The notes under the pieces were generated by a model. The model was not told the DNA's origin and made no database searches. It saw nothing but the letters and a program-made list of their open reading frames with translations. Below, in pieces: positions 29,986 to 39,704 of a stretch of 64,000 nucleotides of DNA; position 1 is the stretch's first letter; the number at the start of each line of letters is the position of its first letter. The DNA lies in NCBI RefSeq assembly GCF_035917975.1, contig NZ_CP109130.1:7068001-7132000 (forward strand), given 5' to 3'. This stretch comes from Streptosporangium sp. NBC_01756 (GTDB lineage: Bacteria > Actinomycetota > Actinomycetes > Streptosporangiales > Streptosporangiaceae). The position numbers were made by a program, and so were the translations under genes.

Positions 29986-31629
29986 GTGTCGATCGAATGG
30001 GTAAATCGGGCCGTAGACGATCTGCGTGCGTGGGGGCGCGCGCACGGCCTGGACGTTGACGTGGACGAGGTGCGGCTGCTCTGCGACTATGCGAGCGATT
30101 ATCTGAACGTGAACGAGCTGGGTGATTTCACTCCCGTCACTTTCGAGGAACTGCTGCTCAACATCTACCCGCGCAAGGTCATCGCCCCACCGGAAAGTGC
30201 CCCCGAGACCGTTGCCGCCGCCCGCACCCTTGTCGATTTCCTGCTCGCGACCGAGGAGATCGGCGGAAAGATGGCCGTCCGCATGCGGGTGGTCCTGGAC
30301 CGGATCGAGCCTGAGATGCCGATCGCGCTCGCCGACACCTCCAAATTCGGCATGGCCAAGAGCCTGTTCAGCGCGATGGGCGCCGACTCGCTGGAGCAGG
30401 GCGACGTCTCGGTGTCGGCGGTGGCGGAGCCCCCCGACGACCCCTGCGAGTGCCCGGGCTGCTCCCCCCTGCCGCCGGCGCGGCTGGCACCCCGTGAGGC
30501 GCTCGCCGAGAGCGCCCTGCGGGTGCCCCTCGTGACCGACGTCCGGCGGCTGGTCCAGTGGATGCTGGCCGGAGGCCGCAGGCCGACCGTCAAAGGGCGC
30601 CTGAGGGTCCGCGACGCCGCCGAGGCGGCCGCCCAGCTCGCGGTGGCCGACCCCGGCTTCCTGTGGAGGCTGGCGGTGCACACCGGCCTGGTGGAGGTCG
30701 AGGGCACCGCCATCTTCGACGGCGAGGACCCCGACCCGCTCGACGTCTGGGCCGCGCTGGTCGACTACCTCGTGGAGAAGGAGACAGGTGGCGCCGTGAC
30801 CGGCAGCCCCTCCCTCGACGAGGAGCTCTACGGCCTGTGCGACATGCTCTACCGGCTGCAGGCACCGGTGCCGATCCCGCTCGTCAGCGCCTACCTGGAG
30901 GAGATCGGCCTGGTCGACCACGGGGAGGTGGATGTCGCCGAGGCCGTACGGGGGTTGGCCTACTGCGGCATCGCCGAGCAGAGCGAGGAGACCCTGGAGC
31001 TGTCCGCGCTGGCGGTCTGGGGCCTGCGGGAGCACTACACCGATCTGGGCATCGAGGCGCCCGAGGCCGCCGACCTGACCGCGGCCGACGCGCCCGACCT
31101 CATCGAGGGACTGCTCTCCGGGCTGCCCACCGAGATGGCCGAGGCGGACATCCAGGGCTGGCTGCGGAGCCGGACCCCCCAGGAGGCCGCCACCGAGATG
31201 CTCGGTGCCGCCTCCGGAGCGCCCTCGATCGTCCGTGGCATCGCGGTGACGATCGTGGACCGGCTCGGCCCGGAGGCCGAGCCCGCGGTCCGCCCGTACC
31301 TCGACGAGGCCGAGCTGCGCCCGCACGCCGTCAGCTGGCTCTCCGCCCGGGGCCTGGTCGCCCCGGCGCTCTCCCAGGATGAGGTGCTCTGGATGAGCGT
31401 GGACATGCTCGCCCTGGCCATCTCCACCGCCGAGGACGATCCGGAGGCGTTCGCTGAGAATCTGGCGTCCTCCGGTCCGCCGACGCACATGATCGAGGAG
31501 ATGTGGCGGGTGGACCACCCCGAGGTCGTCGAGGTCCTTGAGCTGCTCGGTCGTTCCCTGAACGACCAGAACGTGGCCAAGGCCGCCCGTAAGGCCGCCT
31601 TCAAAGCACGTTCTCGCGCGATCGGTTAG
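29986..31629 (+). CDS. Unknown protein, paralogue A, with CxCxxC motif
   Basis: A 547-aa, acidic, mostly helical protein of unknown function. Near residue 155 is 'PCECPGCSP', a CxCxxC motif that could bind a metal. The C-terminus is a basic helix, 'VAKAARKAAFKARSR'. It is homologous to the next gene over most of its length: shared pieces include 'LRVPLVTDVRRLVQW', 'YCGIAEQ/YCGLVEP', 'LGPEAEPAVRPYL' and 'VDHPEVVEVLELLG'. Residues 1-145 have no counterpart in the paralogue. No enzyme or transport motif and no membrane segment was found. The similar basic tail occurs, from memory, in some actinobacterial pRiA4b ORF-3 family proteins. Confidence 0.7.
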   Translation: MSIEWVNRAVDDLRAWGRAHGLDVDVDEVRLLCDYASDYLNVNELGDFTPVTFEELLLNIYPRKVIAPPESAPETVAAARTLVDFLLATEEIGGKMAVRMRVVLDRIEPEMPIALADTSKFGMAKSLFSAMGADSLEQGDVSVSAVAEPPDDPCECPGCSPLPPARLAPREALAESALRVPLVTDVRRLVQWMLAGGRRPTVKGRLRVRDAAEAAAQLAVADPGFLWRLAVHTGLVEVEGTAIFDGEDPDPLDVWAALVDYLVEKETGGAVTGSPSLDEELYGLCDMLYRLQAPVPIPLVSAYLEEIGLVDHGEVDVAEAVRGLAYCGIAEQSEETLELSALAVWGLREHYTDLGIEAPEAADLTAADAPDLIEGLLSGLPTEMAEADIQGWLRSRTPQEAATEMLGAASGAPSIVRGIAVTIVDRLGPEAEPAVRPYLDEAELRPHAVSWLSARGLVAPALSQDEVLWMSVDMLALAISTAEDDPEAFAENLASSGPPTHMIEEMWRVDHPEVVEVLELLGRSLNDQNVAKAARKAAFKARSRAIG

Positions 31630-31656
31630 CCGTACACCCGTGGGGCTCCAGTGCAG

Positions 31657-31662
31657 TAAGTT
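31657..31662 (+). promoter_or_regulatory. -10 box of a probable leaderless transcript
   Basis: TAAGTT ends 6 nt before GTG 31669, the same spacing as in front of the upstream paralogue. No Shine-Dalgarno is seen. Confidence 0.4.
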
Positions 31663-31668
31663 TCACGG

Positions 31669-33051
31669 GTGGCAAAGAGCGGGAACATGGGCAATGTCTT
31701 CGATCTCGGCGAGCTGCGCAGGCTGGTGGACGAGCTGGGATCGGGGTCCCGTGAGGCCCGCGCGACCATGCTCGACGCGGTCTCCGCGGCGGGCAAGGAT
31801 TGTGAGTGCCAGAGCTGCGGCACCGAGGCGCTGAGCTTCCCGCCGGTCGTGCTCGCCACCGACGACGCGCTCGCCGCCGCCGTCCTCAAAGTCCCGCTGG
31901 TGCGGGACGCCCAGCGGCTGGCGGCGTGGACCGGCACCCGGCAGGTGACCCCCGAAGGTCTGCTGCCCGACCCGTTCCTGCCCTGCGCCGAGCTCGGGGT
32001 GCCCAACCCGGCGCGACTGCACCTGCTCTGGGTCGTCGCGGTCAACACCGGAATGGTGCGCATCGTCCGGGGCGTGGCGACGGCCGGCCCGCTGGCGCTC
32101 TCCGCCGAGCTGCCCGCCGCGGCCCTGCTGGGATTCTGGGACGGCGTGGTCATGGACGTCCTGGACCGCGCGGACGAGAGCCTGACCGGGTCGGAGGTGG
32201 TCGACGACCATCTCGCCGAGATGCTCGCCACGATGTACGCCGTGAGCGACGGCCTGTCCGCCGCCACCCTGGTCAAGGGGATCCTGCAGTCGCACGAGGT
32301 GGCCTGCGAGACCCGGCCCGCGCAGATGCGGGAACTGGCCGCCGTGCTCCCGGCCGAGCTGGAGGGCGCGCTGTCGCTGCTGGGCTACTGCGGGCTCGTC
32401 GAGCCGTCCGAGGCGGGCCGGCCCCGGCTGACGCCACTGGGCATGTGGGCGGTCCGCCAGGACCTGCTGCGGGAGGGGCACGACGCCCCCACCGAGGCCG
32501 AGGTGGCCGTCTTCGCCGACCTCGGCGCCGACGAGCTGGTTGACGCGATCATGAAGCGCTCCGCCGCCCCCAGCGCCGTCACCGTGTGGCTGGAGTCCCG
32601 CGTCCCCGAGACCGCCGCCCGCGAGCTGGTCAAGATCGCCGCATCCGGTACGGCAGGCCAGCGCGGCACCGTGGGGACGATCCTGGAGGAGCTCGGGCCC
32701 GAGGCGGAGGCCCCGCTGCGGGAGGCGCTCACCGAGCCCGCCATGTGGCGTTACGCCGCCTCCTGGCTGCACATCCGCGACCTGCCGGCGCCCGCGCTCA
32801 CCCCCGCCGACAGCACCTGGATCGCCGTCGACACGATCGCCTCGCTGATCCACCTGGGCAGCGCCCCCGAGGCCGTGTGCGAATTCGGCATGCTCGAACC
32901 CGCTGAGGATCTGGTCCGGGTCGTCGAAGAGATGACCCTGGTGGACCACCCCGACACGATCGCCGTGCTGGACCTGCTGGGCGCCCGGCACAGCGACGCG
33001 GCGGTCGCCAAGGCGGCCCGGAAGGCGGCCATGAAGGCCCGCTCACGCTGA
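31669..33051 (+). CDS. Unknown protein, paralogue B, with CxCxxC motif
   Basis: A 460-aa homologue of the preceding gene, in tandem 39 nt downstream but with its own -10 box. The CxCxxC motif is 'DCECQSCGTE' near residue 46, so the extra N-terminal domain of paralogue A is missing. The body shares 'LKVPLVRDAQRLAAW', 'LLGYCGLVEPSEAGRP', 'LGPEAEAPLREAL' and 'VDHPDTIAVLDLLGARHSD'. It ends in the same basic helix 'VAKAARKAAMKARSR'. It is probably an old tandem duplication with domain loss or gain. Function unknown. Confidence 0.7.
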   Translation: MAKSGNMGNVFDLGELRRLVDELGSGSREARATMLDAVSAAGKDCECQSCGTEALSFPPVVLATDDALAAAVLKVPLVRDAQRLAAWTGTRQVTPEGLLPDPFLPCAELGVPNPARLHLLWVVAVNTGMVRIVRGVATAGPLALSAELPAAALLGFWDGVVMDVLDRADESLTGSEVVDDHLAEMLATMYAVSDGLSAATLVKGILQSHEVACETRPAQMRELAAVLPAELEGALSLLGYCGLVEPSEAGRPRLTPLGMWAVRQDLLREGHDAPTEAEVAVFADLGADELVDAIMKRSAAPSAVTVWLESRVPETAARELVKIAASGTAGQRGTVGTILEELGPEAEAPLREALTEPAMWRYAASWLHIRDLPAPALTPADSTWIAVDTIASLIHLGSAPEAVCEFGMLEPAEDLVRVVEEMTLVDHPDTIAVLDLLGARHSDAAVAKAARKAAMKARSR

Positions 33052-33153
33052 ACCGCCTCTCCTCGCAGGCCGGTGGGGGAGCGGAAGATCCGAGGGGCAC
33101 TCCAAGCGGCCCTTAGACTGTGGGCATCCCCGAAAAGTGTGAGGAGAGCCCTG

Positions 33154-33702
33154 TTGGCCATTCAGTCGATCCGCCTTTTCGGCGACCCCGTGCTGCGCAC
33201 CCCCGCGGAGCCGGTCAAGGACTTTGACAAGGAGCTGCGCAAGCTCGTCAAAGACCTCACCGACACGATGCTGGACGCCCCCGGAGCCGGGCTGGCCGCC
33301 CCGCAGATCGGTGTCGGCCTGCGGGTCTTCACCTACTACGTGGACGAGCAGCTCGGGCATCTGATCAATCCCAACCTCGACCTCTCCGACGACCTGGACG
33401 AGGAGGGCGAAGAGGGCTGTCTGTCCTTCCCCGGCCTGTCGTTCCCCACGCCCCGGGCGATCCGGGCGGTGGCGAAGGGCGTCAACATGCACGGCGAGCC
33501 GGTGACCCTTGAGGGCACCGACCTGATGGCCCGCTGCTTCCAGCACGAGACCGACCACCTGGACGGGGTGCTGTTCATCGACCGGATGGACCTGCGGCAG
33601 CGCAAGCTCGCCATGAAGGAGATCCGCGAGGCGGAGTGGAGCGGGCTGTCGGCCCCCGCGTTCAAGTTCTCCCCGCACGCCACCCAAGGGAAGGCTCTGT
33701 AG
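33154..33702 (+). CDS. def: Peptide deformylase
   Basis: A 182-aa metal enzyme that removes the N-formyl group from new proteins. All three family motifs are present: '[11 protein letters not shown]', 'EEGCLSFPG' (metal Cys) and 'QHETDHLDG' (two metal His and the catalytic Glu). TTG 33154 is chosen for the 'gaggag' site 8-13 nt upstream; the frame extends 27 codons further without family likeness. A TAGACT box lies at 33114-33119. It is followed 4 nt later by fmt, the classic def-fmt pair. Confidence 0.96.
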   Translation: MAIQSIRLFGDPVLRTPAEPVKDFDKELRKLVKDLTDTMLDAPGAGLAAPQIGVGLRVFTYYVDEQLGHLINPNLDLSDDLDEEGEEGCLSFPGLSFPTPRAIRAVAKGVNMHGEPVTLEGTDLMARCFQHETDHLDGVLFIDRMDLRQRKLAMKEIREAEWSGLSAPAFKFSPHATQGKAL

Positions 33703-33706
33703 GAAC

Positions 33707-34636
33707 GTGCGCCTGGTCTTCGCCGGAACCCCGGACACCGCCCTGCCCTCGTTGCGGGCCCTGCTTGACTCGCCGCGCCACGACGTCGTCGCCGTCGTCA
33801 CCCGGCCGGACGCCCAGTCGGGCCGGGGCCGCAAGGTCCACCCGAGCCCCGTCGCCGAGCTGGCCCGGGAGGCGGGCGTCGAGGTCCTGCGGCCGCCGAA
33901 GGCGGGGGATCCCGAGTTCCTGGAGCGGTTGCGGCAGATCGACCCCGACTGCTGTCCGGTGGTGGCCTACGGAGCGCTCCTGCCGCAGGCCGCCCTGGAC
34001 ATCCCCCGGCACGGCTGGGTCAACCTCCACTTCTCGTTGCTGCCCGCCTGGCGGGGGGCCGCCCCCGTGCAGCACGCCGTGCTCCACGGGGACCAGATCA
34101 CCGGCGCGACCACCTTCCAGATCGTTAAGGAGCTGGACGCGGGCCCGGTCTACGGCGTGGTCACCGAGGAGCTCCGGCCCGCCGACACCAGCGGCGACCT
34201 GCTCGCCCGGCTCGCCGAGTCCGGCGCCGGACTGCTGGTGGCCACCATGGACGGGATCGAGGACGGCAAGCTGGAGGCCGTGCCCCAGCCCGCCGAGGGG
34301 CTGAGCTTCACCCGGAAGATCAGCGTGGACGACGCCCGGGTCGACTGGTCCGCGTCCGCCATGCGGGTGGACCGCCTCATCCGTGCCTGCACCCCGGCCC
34401 CGGGCGCGTGGACGGAGTTCCGCGGCCAGCGGGTCAAGCTCGGTCCGGTACGGCCCGCACCCGACGCCCCGGCCCTGGAGGCCGGGCGGATCGCGGCGTC
34501 CAAGAAGTCCGTCCTGGTCGGCACGGCCACCCACCCGGTCGAGCTGGGCGAGGTGCAGCCGCAGGGCAAGCGCCCGATGGGCGCGGAAGAATGGGCCCGC
34601 GGCGTGCGGCCCGCAGACGAAGATCGGTTGGGCTAG
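33707..34636 (+). CDS. fmt: Methionyl-tRNA formyltransferase
   Basis: A 309-aa enzyme that formylates initiator Met-tRNA using 10-formyl-THF. Motifs: '[15 protein letters not shown]' at the start, '[23 protein letters not shown]' (Asn and His catalytic) and '[13 protein letters not shown]'. The C-terminal domain covers about residues 205-309. GTG 33707 follows def by 4 nt, and rsmB starts 3 nt after its stop, so the three form one transcript. Confidence 0.97.
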   Translation: MRLVFAGTPDTALPSLRALLDSPRHDVVAVVTRPDAQSGRGRKVHPSPVAELAREAGVEVLRPPKAGDPEFLERLRQIDPDCCPVVAYGALLPQAALDIPRHGWVNLHFSLLPAWRGAAPVQHAVLHGDQITGATTFQIVKELDAGPVYGVVTEELRPADTSGDLLARLAESGAGLLVATMDGIEDGKLEAVPQPAEGLSFTRKISVDDARVDWSASAMRVDRLIRACTPAPGAWTEFRGQRVKLGPVRPAPDAPALEAGRIAASKKSVLVGTATHPVELGEVQPQGKRPMGAEEWARGVRPADEDRLG

Positions 34637-34639
34637 ATC

Positions 34640-36331
34640 ATGAGCGATCGGGGGAGCGGCGGGGACGCCTCGCGCGGCGGCCACGGTCCGGGGAACCGCT
34701 CACGCGGCGGTCGGACGGGTGCGTCCGGCAGCCGGGGGCACGGTTCCGGCGGTGGTCAGCCGGGTGCGCCGGGCGGCCGGAAGCAGGGCTCCGGCGGGAA
34801 TCCCGGCCAAGCGGGTGCGTCCGGCGGTCAGGGCCGGGGTTCCGGGGGGAGCCGGGGCGGCCGTCCGGCCAGGCCGGTCCGTGACGAGGCCCGCAATGTC
34901 GCCTACGACCTCCTGCGCGCCGTGGACGAGCGAGACGCCTACGCCAACCTCCTGATGCCGACGCTGCTGCGTGAGCGCCGCCTGTCCGGACGGGACGCGG
35001 GCCTGGCGACCGAGCTGGCCTACGGCACCCTGCGCGGCCTCGGCACCTACGACGAGGTCATCGCGGCCTGCAGCGACCGGGCTCCCGAGGACCTGGACCC
35101 ACCGCTGCTCGACGCCATCCGCCTGGGCGTGCACCAGCTGCTCAAGACCCGGATCCCCCCGCACGCCGCGGTCGGCACGACCGTCGACCTGGTAAGGCTG
35201 CGCGTGGGCACCGGCGCGTCGAAGTACGCCAACGCGGTGCTGCGCAAGGTCGCCGGACGCTCGCTGGAGCAGTGGCTGCCCATCGTGGCCCCCGACCCCG
35301 AGCAGGATCCGGTCGGCCACCTGGCCGTGGCGCACAGCCATCCCCGGTGGATCGTCACCGCGCTGCGCGACGCCGTGGGCGGCGACTTCGACGAGACGGC
35401 CGCCCTGCTGGCCGCCGACAACGAGCGCCCCCGGGTCACCCTGGTCGCCCGGCCGGGCCTCTCGTCGGTCGAGGAGCTGCTCACCTCCGGTGCGGAGCCG
35501 GCTCACTACTCCCCCTACGCCGCCTACCTGTCCGAGGGCGACCCCGGCCTGATCCGGGCCGTGGCCGAGGCGCGTGCCGCCGTGCAGGACGAGGCCAGCC
35601 AGCTCGTGGCGCTGGCCCTGACCCGCGTCCCGGTGACCGGTGGCGACACCCGCTGGCTCGACCTGTGCGCGGGACCCGGCGGCAAGGCCGGCCTGCTAGA
35701 CGCCATCGCCGTCCACGGTGACGAGGCCGCCCCGGCCCGGAGGGGACTCGACGAGGAGCCCCGGGAGCCGTACGGCCCGTCCGGCGCCGGGCGGGAGCCC
35801 CGCGGGCAGCAGCAGGGGCCCGGTCCCGTTTCCTTCCCGGGCGGGGCCCGCCTGCTGGCCGCCGAGCTTCAGTACCACCGCGCCCGCCTGGTCCGGCAGA
35901 CCACCCGCGAGGCGGCGGTGATCACCGCCGACGGCACGGTCCCCGCCTGGCGTGCCGGAGCCTTCGACCGGGTCATGGTCGACGCGCCCTGCACCGGGCT
36001 GGGCGCCCTTCGCCGCCGCCCGGAAGCCCGCTGGCGGCGCGACCCCCGGAGCCTCCCCGATCTCGGCAGGCTCCAGCGTGAGCTGCTCACCTCGGCCCTG
36101 GAGGCGGTCCGCCCGGGGGGAGTGGTCGCGTACGTCACCTGCTCGCCCCATCTGGCCGAGACCGTCACCGTGGTCGGAGACGTCCTGCGCCGCCGCGACG
36201 ACGTGGAAGCCCTCGACGCCCGTGCCTACCTTCCCGGGGTGGAGGGACTGGGCGAGGGACCCCACGCCCAGTTCTGGCCGCACCGCCACGGCACCGACGG
36301 GATGTTCCTCGCCCTCCTGCGCCGGGGATGA
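34640..36331 (+). CDS. rsmB: 16S rRNA (cytosine-967-C5) methyltransferase
   Basis: A 563-aa protein. Residues 1-80 are an Arg/Gly/Ser-rich tail with roughly 15-residue repeats of type GA-S/P-G....GSGG. Residues about 82-215 are a NusB-like RNA-binding domain. The methyltransferase core has 'WLDLCAGPGGKAGLLDA' for SAM, 'VDAPCTGLGALRRRPE' and 'YVTCSPH' with the two catalytic cysteines. A Gly/Pro/Gln-rich insertion of about 40 residues follows the SAM motif. The last gene of def-fmt-rsmB. Confidence 0.94.
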   Translation: MSDRGSGGDASRGGHGPGNRSRGGRTGASGSRGHGSGGGQPGAPGGRKQGSGGNPGQAGASGGQGRGSGGSRGGRPARPVRDEARNVAYDLLRAVDERDAYANLLMPTLLRERRLSGRDAGLATELAYGTLRGLGTYDEVIAACSDRAPEDLDPPLLDAIRLGVHQLLKTRIPPHAAVGTTVDLVRLRVGTGASKYANAVLRKVAGRSLEQWLPIVAPDPEQDPVGHLAVAHSHPRWIVTALRDAVGGDFDETAALLAADNERPRVTLVARPGLSSVEELLTSGAEPAHYSPYAAYLSEGDPGLIRAVAEARAAVQDEASQLVALALTRVPVTGGDTRWLDLCAGPGGKAGLLDAIAVHGDEAAPARRGLDEEPREPYGPSGAGREPRGQQQGPGPVSFPGGARLLAAELQYHRARLVRQTTREAAVITADGTVPAWRAGAFDRVMVDAPCTGLGALRRRPEARWRRDPRSLPDLGRLQRELLTSALEAVRPGGVVAYVTCSPHLAETVTVVGDVLRRRDDVEALDARAYLPGVEGLGEGPHAQFWPHRHGTDGMFLALLRRG

Positions 36332-36414
36332 GCTCCTCGCCCCCGGCGCAGGGCGGCAGCCGATCGTCTGTTACAAATGAATAACGGTTACTGGCGAGAT
36401 GTGGGGGTCTCGGC

Positions 36415-38259
36415 ATGTGCGGAATCTCCGGCTGGGTGGACTTCGAGCGCGATCTGAGGCAGGAGAGGGGCACCGCACAGGCCATGGCCGACACCATGGC
36501 CTGCCGTGGACCGGACGACGAGGGACTGTGGCTCGCCCGGCACGCCGCACTGGGGCATCGCCGACTCGCCATCATCGACATCGAGGGCGGCCGCCAGCCG
36601 ATGGTCGTCGACGAGGACGGGCGGCCACTGGCCGTCCTCACCTACAGCGGTGAGGTCTACAACTTCGGCGAGCTCCGCGCCGAGCTGGCCGCCCGTGGCC
36701 ACCGCTTCCGCACCCGGAGCGACACCGAGGTCGTCGTACGGGCCTACCTCGAATGGGGCGAGGAGCTCGCCGCCCGGCTGAACGGCATGTTCGCCTTCGC
36801 GATCTGGGACGTCCGCCGCGAGGAGCTGCTGCTGGTCCGTGACCGGATGGGCATCAAACCCCTCTACTACCAGCCGACCCCGGCCGGTGTGCTGTTCGGT
36901 TCGGAGCCCAAGGCCATCCTCGCCAACCCGCTCGCCCTGCCGCCCGTGGTCGACGCCGACGGCCTGCGCGAGCTGCTCACCTTCGTCAAGACGCCGGAAC
37001 ATGCGATCTACCGGGGGATGCACGAGGTGCGCCCCGGGCAGCTGGTCCGGGTGAGCCGCGAAGGCCTGAGCCGGCGCCGCTACTGGCGGCTGGAGTCACA
37101 CGAGCACACCGACGACCTCGACACCACCGTCCGGACGGTACGCGGACTGCTGGACGACATCATCGAGCGCCAGCTCATCTCCGACGTCCCGCTGTGCAGC
37201 CTGCTCTCCGGCGGCCTCGACTCCAGCGCCGTCACCGCGCTCGCCGCCAGGGCGCTGGAGGAGCACGGGGCGGGCAGGATCCGGTCGTTCGCCGTCGACT
37301 TCGCCGGCTACAGCGAGAACTTCGAGCCGGACGAGATGCGCGACACCCCCGACATGCCGTACGTCCACGACGTGGTGCGGCACATCGCCCCCGACCACTC
37401 CGACATCGTCCTGGACTCCGCCGACCTCATGGACCCGGCCGTGCGCGCCGCGATCCTGCGGGCGCGCGACCTGCCGACCGGGATCGGCGACATGGACGCC
37501 TCGCTCTACCTGCTGTTCAAGGCGATCCGGGGGCACTCCACGGTGGCGCTGTCGGGTGAGTCCGCCGACGAGGTCTTCGGCGGTTACCGCTGGTTCCACG
37601 ACCCCGAGACGGTCGGCGCCGACACCTTCCCCTGGCTGGCCACGCCGGGGATCACGCGGTACGGCGGCCTGGGCACGCTCATCGACGAGTCCCTGCTGCG
37701 CAAGCTCGACCTACCCGCCTACACCGCCGAGAGCTACCGGCAGGCGCTGGCCGAAGTGCCCCGGCTGCCGGGCGAGAGCGGCCCGGAGCGGCGGATGCGG
37801 GAGATCGGTTACCTGCACCTCACCCGGTTCGTCCAGATCCTCCTCGACCGCAAGGACCGCATGAGCATGGCCGTCGGCCTGGAGGTCCGGGTGCCGTTCT
37901 GCGACCACCGCCTGGTGGAGTACGTCTTCAACGCCCCCTGGTCGATGAAGACCTTCGACGGCAGGGAGAAGAGCCTGCTGCGCGCCGCCTCGGCCGATCT
38001 CCTGCCGCGTTCGGTCCTGGAACGGCGCAAGAGCCCCTACCCTTCGACGCAGGACCCGGCCTACGGGCAGGCCCTGCGTGCGGAGGCGGCCCGGCTGCTC
38101 GACCAGGGCGACGTGGCCGCGGCGCCGCTGATCGACCTGGAGAAGGTCAGGGCCATACTGGACCGGCCGGCGGACGCCGGCGGATCCCGGGCGTCGCTGG
38201 AGCGGTTCCTCCAGCTCAACGCCTGGCTGGAGGACTACGGGGTGCAGATCGGCCTCTGA
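36415..38259 (+). CDS. asnB: Glutamine-hydrolysing asparagine synthetase
   Basis: A 614-aa protein. Cys2, right after Met1 in 'MCGISGWVD', is the glutaminase nucleophile. The N-terminal Ntn domain (to about 210) has '[13 protein letters not shown]'. The synthetase domain has the PP-loop '[15 protein letters not shown]' and '[14 protein letters not shown]'. It makes asparagine from aspartate, glutamine and ATP. 'gggggt' lies upstream of ATG 36415. It stands alone, between rsmB and rpe, with an AT-rich upstream patch at 36370-36392. Confidence 0.95.
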   Translation: MCGISGWVDFERDLRQERGTAQAMADTMACRGPDDEGLWLARHAALGHRRLAIIDIEGGRQPMVVDEDGRPLAVLTYSGEVYNFGELRAELAARGHRFRTRSDTEVVVRAYLEWGEELAARLNGMFAFAIWDVRREELLLVRDRMGIKPLYYQPTPAGVLFGSEPKAILANPLALPPVVDADGLRELLTFVKTPEHAIYRGMHEVRPGQLVRVSREGLSRRRYWRLESHEHTDDLDTTVRTVRGLLDDIIERQLISDVPLCSLLSGGLDSSAVTALAARALEEHGAGRIRSFAVDFAGYSENFEPDEMRDTPDMPYVHDVVRHIAPDHSDIVLDSADLMDPAVRAAILRARDLPTGIGDMDASLYLLFKAIRGHSTVALSGESADEVFGGYRWFHDPETVGADTFPWLATPGITRYGGLGTLIDESLLRKLDLPAYTAESYRQALAEVPRLPGESGPERRMREIGYLHLTRFVQILLDRKDRMSMAVGLEVRVPFCDHRLVEYVFNAPWSMKTFDGREKSLLRAASADLLPRSVLERRKSPYPSTQDPAYGQALRAEAARLLDQGDVAAAPLIDLEKVRAILDRPADAGGSRASLERFLQLNAWLEDYGVQIGL

Positions 38260-38308
38260 CGACCCGGCTGGGCCGTCCACCGATGACGTGCCGCCGGTGG
38301 CCGCGCCA

Positions 38309-38314
38309 TAGAAT
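38309..38314 (+). promoter_or_regulatory. -10 box of rpe
   Basis: TAGAAT lies 10 nt before ATG 38325, leaving a very short or absent leader. Confidence 0.45.
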
Positions 38315-38324
38315 CGACCGCATC

Positions 38325-38981
38325 ATGGCCGTACAGATCTCGCCCAGCATCCTGTCCGCCGACTTCGCCCGCCTCGCCGAGGCGGCCGCGGCGGTTCCCA
38401 ACGCCGACTGGCTGCACGTGGACGTCATGGACAACCACTTCGTGCCCAACCTGACGCTCGGCCTTCCGGTCGTCGAGTCCCTGCTCAAGGCCACCTCGCT
38501 GCCACTCGACTGCCATCTCATGATCGAGGATCCGGACCGCTGGGCCCCGGCCTACGCCGAGGCCGGGGCGGGCAGCGTGACCATCCACGCCGAGGCGGCC
38601 AAGGCCCCGATCCGCACCCTGCGCGAGATCCGCGCCGCCGGGGCGCGCTCCGGTCTCGCGCTGAACCCGGGCACCCCGGTCGAGCCGTACGAGGACCTGC
38701 TCGGTGAGATCGACATGCTGCTGCTGATGACCGTCGAGCCCGGATTCGGCGGCCAGAAGTTCCTCGACGTGGTCCTCCCGAAGATCCGCCGGGCCCGCGC
38801 GCTGATCGACAAGCACGGGGGCCGGGTCTGGCTCCAGGTGGACGGCGGGGTGTCGGACCGCACCATCGAGCGCTGCGCCGAGGCGGGGGCCGACGTCTTC
38901 GTGGCGGGCAACGCCGTCTACGGTGCAGACGACCCGGCCATGGCGGTGGACAGCCTGCGGTCCATGGCCGAGAAGAGCTGA
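38325..38981 (+). CDS. rpe: Ribulose-phosphate 3-epimerase
   Basis: A 218-aa TIM-barrel enzyme of the pentose phosphate pathway. '[15 protein letters not shown]' opens the barrel; metal ligands lie in '[13 protein letters not shown]' and 'DCHLMIEDP'; the phosphate site is '[10 protein letters not shown]' and 'VAGNAVYG'. ATG 38325 was chosen because the family sequence begins there; 14 further codons upstream are not conserved-looking. Confidence 0.96.
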   Translation: MAVQISPSILSADFARLAEAAAAVPNADWLHVDVMDNHFVPNLTLGLPVVESLLKATSLPLDCHLMIEDPDRWAPAYAEAGAGSVTIHAEAAKAPIRTLREIRAAGARSGLALNPGTPVEPYEDLLGEIDMLLLMTVEPGFGGQKFLDVVLPKIRRARALIDKHGGRVWLQVDGGVSDRTIERCAEAGADVFVAGNAVYGADDPAMAVDSLRSMAEKS

Positions 38982-39022
38982 TCTCCCCTCCGCTCCCTCC
39001 GCGCCGGACCGCCAGGGGGTCC

Positions 39023-39625
39023 TCAGGCCGGTCGTCGTTGCACGACGTCGGCGATGGCCGCTGTCACGAACGTGTCGACGGCTGCCGTGGTCGGCGGGCC
39101 GAGGTCGCGGTCTGCGAACAGGAGATGCCCGCCGCCGACCAGGGAGAGGGTGAGTGAGTCGATGTCGGCGTCGGCCGCGATGCGGCCCCGTTCACGCTCG
39201 TCGGCCAGATAGGCGGAGATCGCGGTCGTGGCCTGGGCGAGGATCGCGATGCCGCCTCCGGGTCTGGCCTGCCGCAGCCGTGCGCGCAGTTCGTCCCGGA
39301 AGGTGATGAGCGGGATGATCCCCATCGGGATCGGTCCGAACAGGGTGGTCAGCGCGCGGGTGAGGTTGGCGGCCACCGTGCCGGCGCCGGCGGACTCGCC
39401 CAGCGCACTCGCCTGCGTCTCGAGCTGCGCGGCCCGGTCGAGTACGAGGTCGGTGAGGAAGGCGTCGAAGTCGGTGAAGTGCCGGTGCAGGACGCCTTTG
39501 GCGCAGCCTGCCTCGTCGGTGACGGCCCGGCTGGTCAGCCCGCTCGGCCCGTCCCGCAGGAGCACGCGTTCGGCGGCGTCGAACAGCTGCTGCCGCGCGT
39601 CGCGAAGGTGCACACCAGTCGGCAC
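39023..39625 (-). CDS. TetR-family transcriptional regulator
   Basis: A 200-aa regulator. The N-terminal helix-turn-helix is 'LFDAAERVLLRDGPSGLTSRAVTDEAGCAKGVLHRHF' in sense (residues about 14-50, here cited only as landmarks: 'AVTDEAGCAKGVLHRHF' is the recognition region). The C-terminal ligand domain is helical with 'LSLVGGGHLLFAD'. It is divergent from a methyltransferase gene, and the shared 72-bp gap contains a perfect 20-bp palindrome, the likely operator. Ligand unknown. Confidence 0.88.
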   Translation of the reverse strand: MPTGVHLRDARQQLFDAAERVLLRDGPSGLTSRAVTDEAGCAKGVLHRHFTDFDAFLTDLVLDRAAQLETQASALGESAGAGTVAANLTRALTTLFGPIPMGIIPLITFRDELRARLRQARPGGGIAILAQATTAISAYLADERERGRIAADADIDSLTLSLVGGGHLLFADRDLGPPTTAAVDTFVTAAIADVVQRRPA

Positions 39626-39662
39626 TCAGAGATCCTTTCGTGCGTCGACCCGCTGGCATCCG

Positions 39663-39691
39663 TTGCCTAGTGGGCATGTGCCCACTAAGGT
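39663..39691 (+). promoter_or_regulatory. Methyltransferase promoter
   Basis: TTGCCT (39663-39668), 17 bp, TAAGGT (39686-39691), then 6 nt to ATG 39698. This predicts a leaderless transcript. The spacer is filled by a palindrome. Confidence 0.55.
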
Positions 39692-39704
39692 GGGCGCATG
39701 CCCA
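39668..39704. promoter_or_regulatory. Paired operators for the divergent TetR regulator
   Basis: A perfect 20-bp palindrome TAGTGGGCATGTGCCCACTA (39668-39687) fills the -35/-10 spacer. A second TGGGC-N4-GCCCA element (39691-39704) covers the methyltransferase start codon. Their centres are 20 bp apart, about two helical turns. Binding by the adjacent TetR protein is inferred. Confidence 0.7.

Noticed and set aside
38999-39022. Hairpin GGACC...GGTCC between rpe and the TetR gene as a shared terminator
   Set aside because: The stem is only 5 bp, too weak to call.
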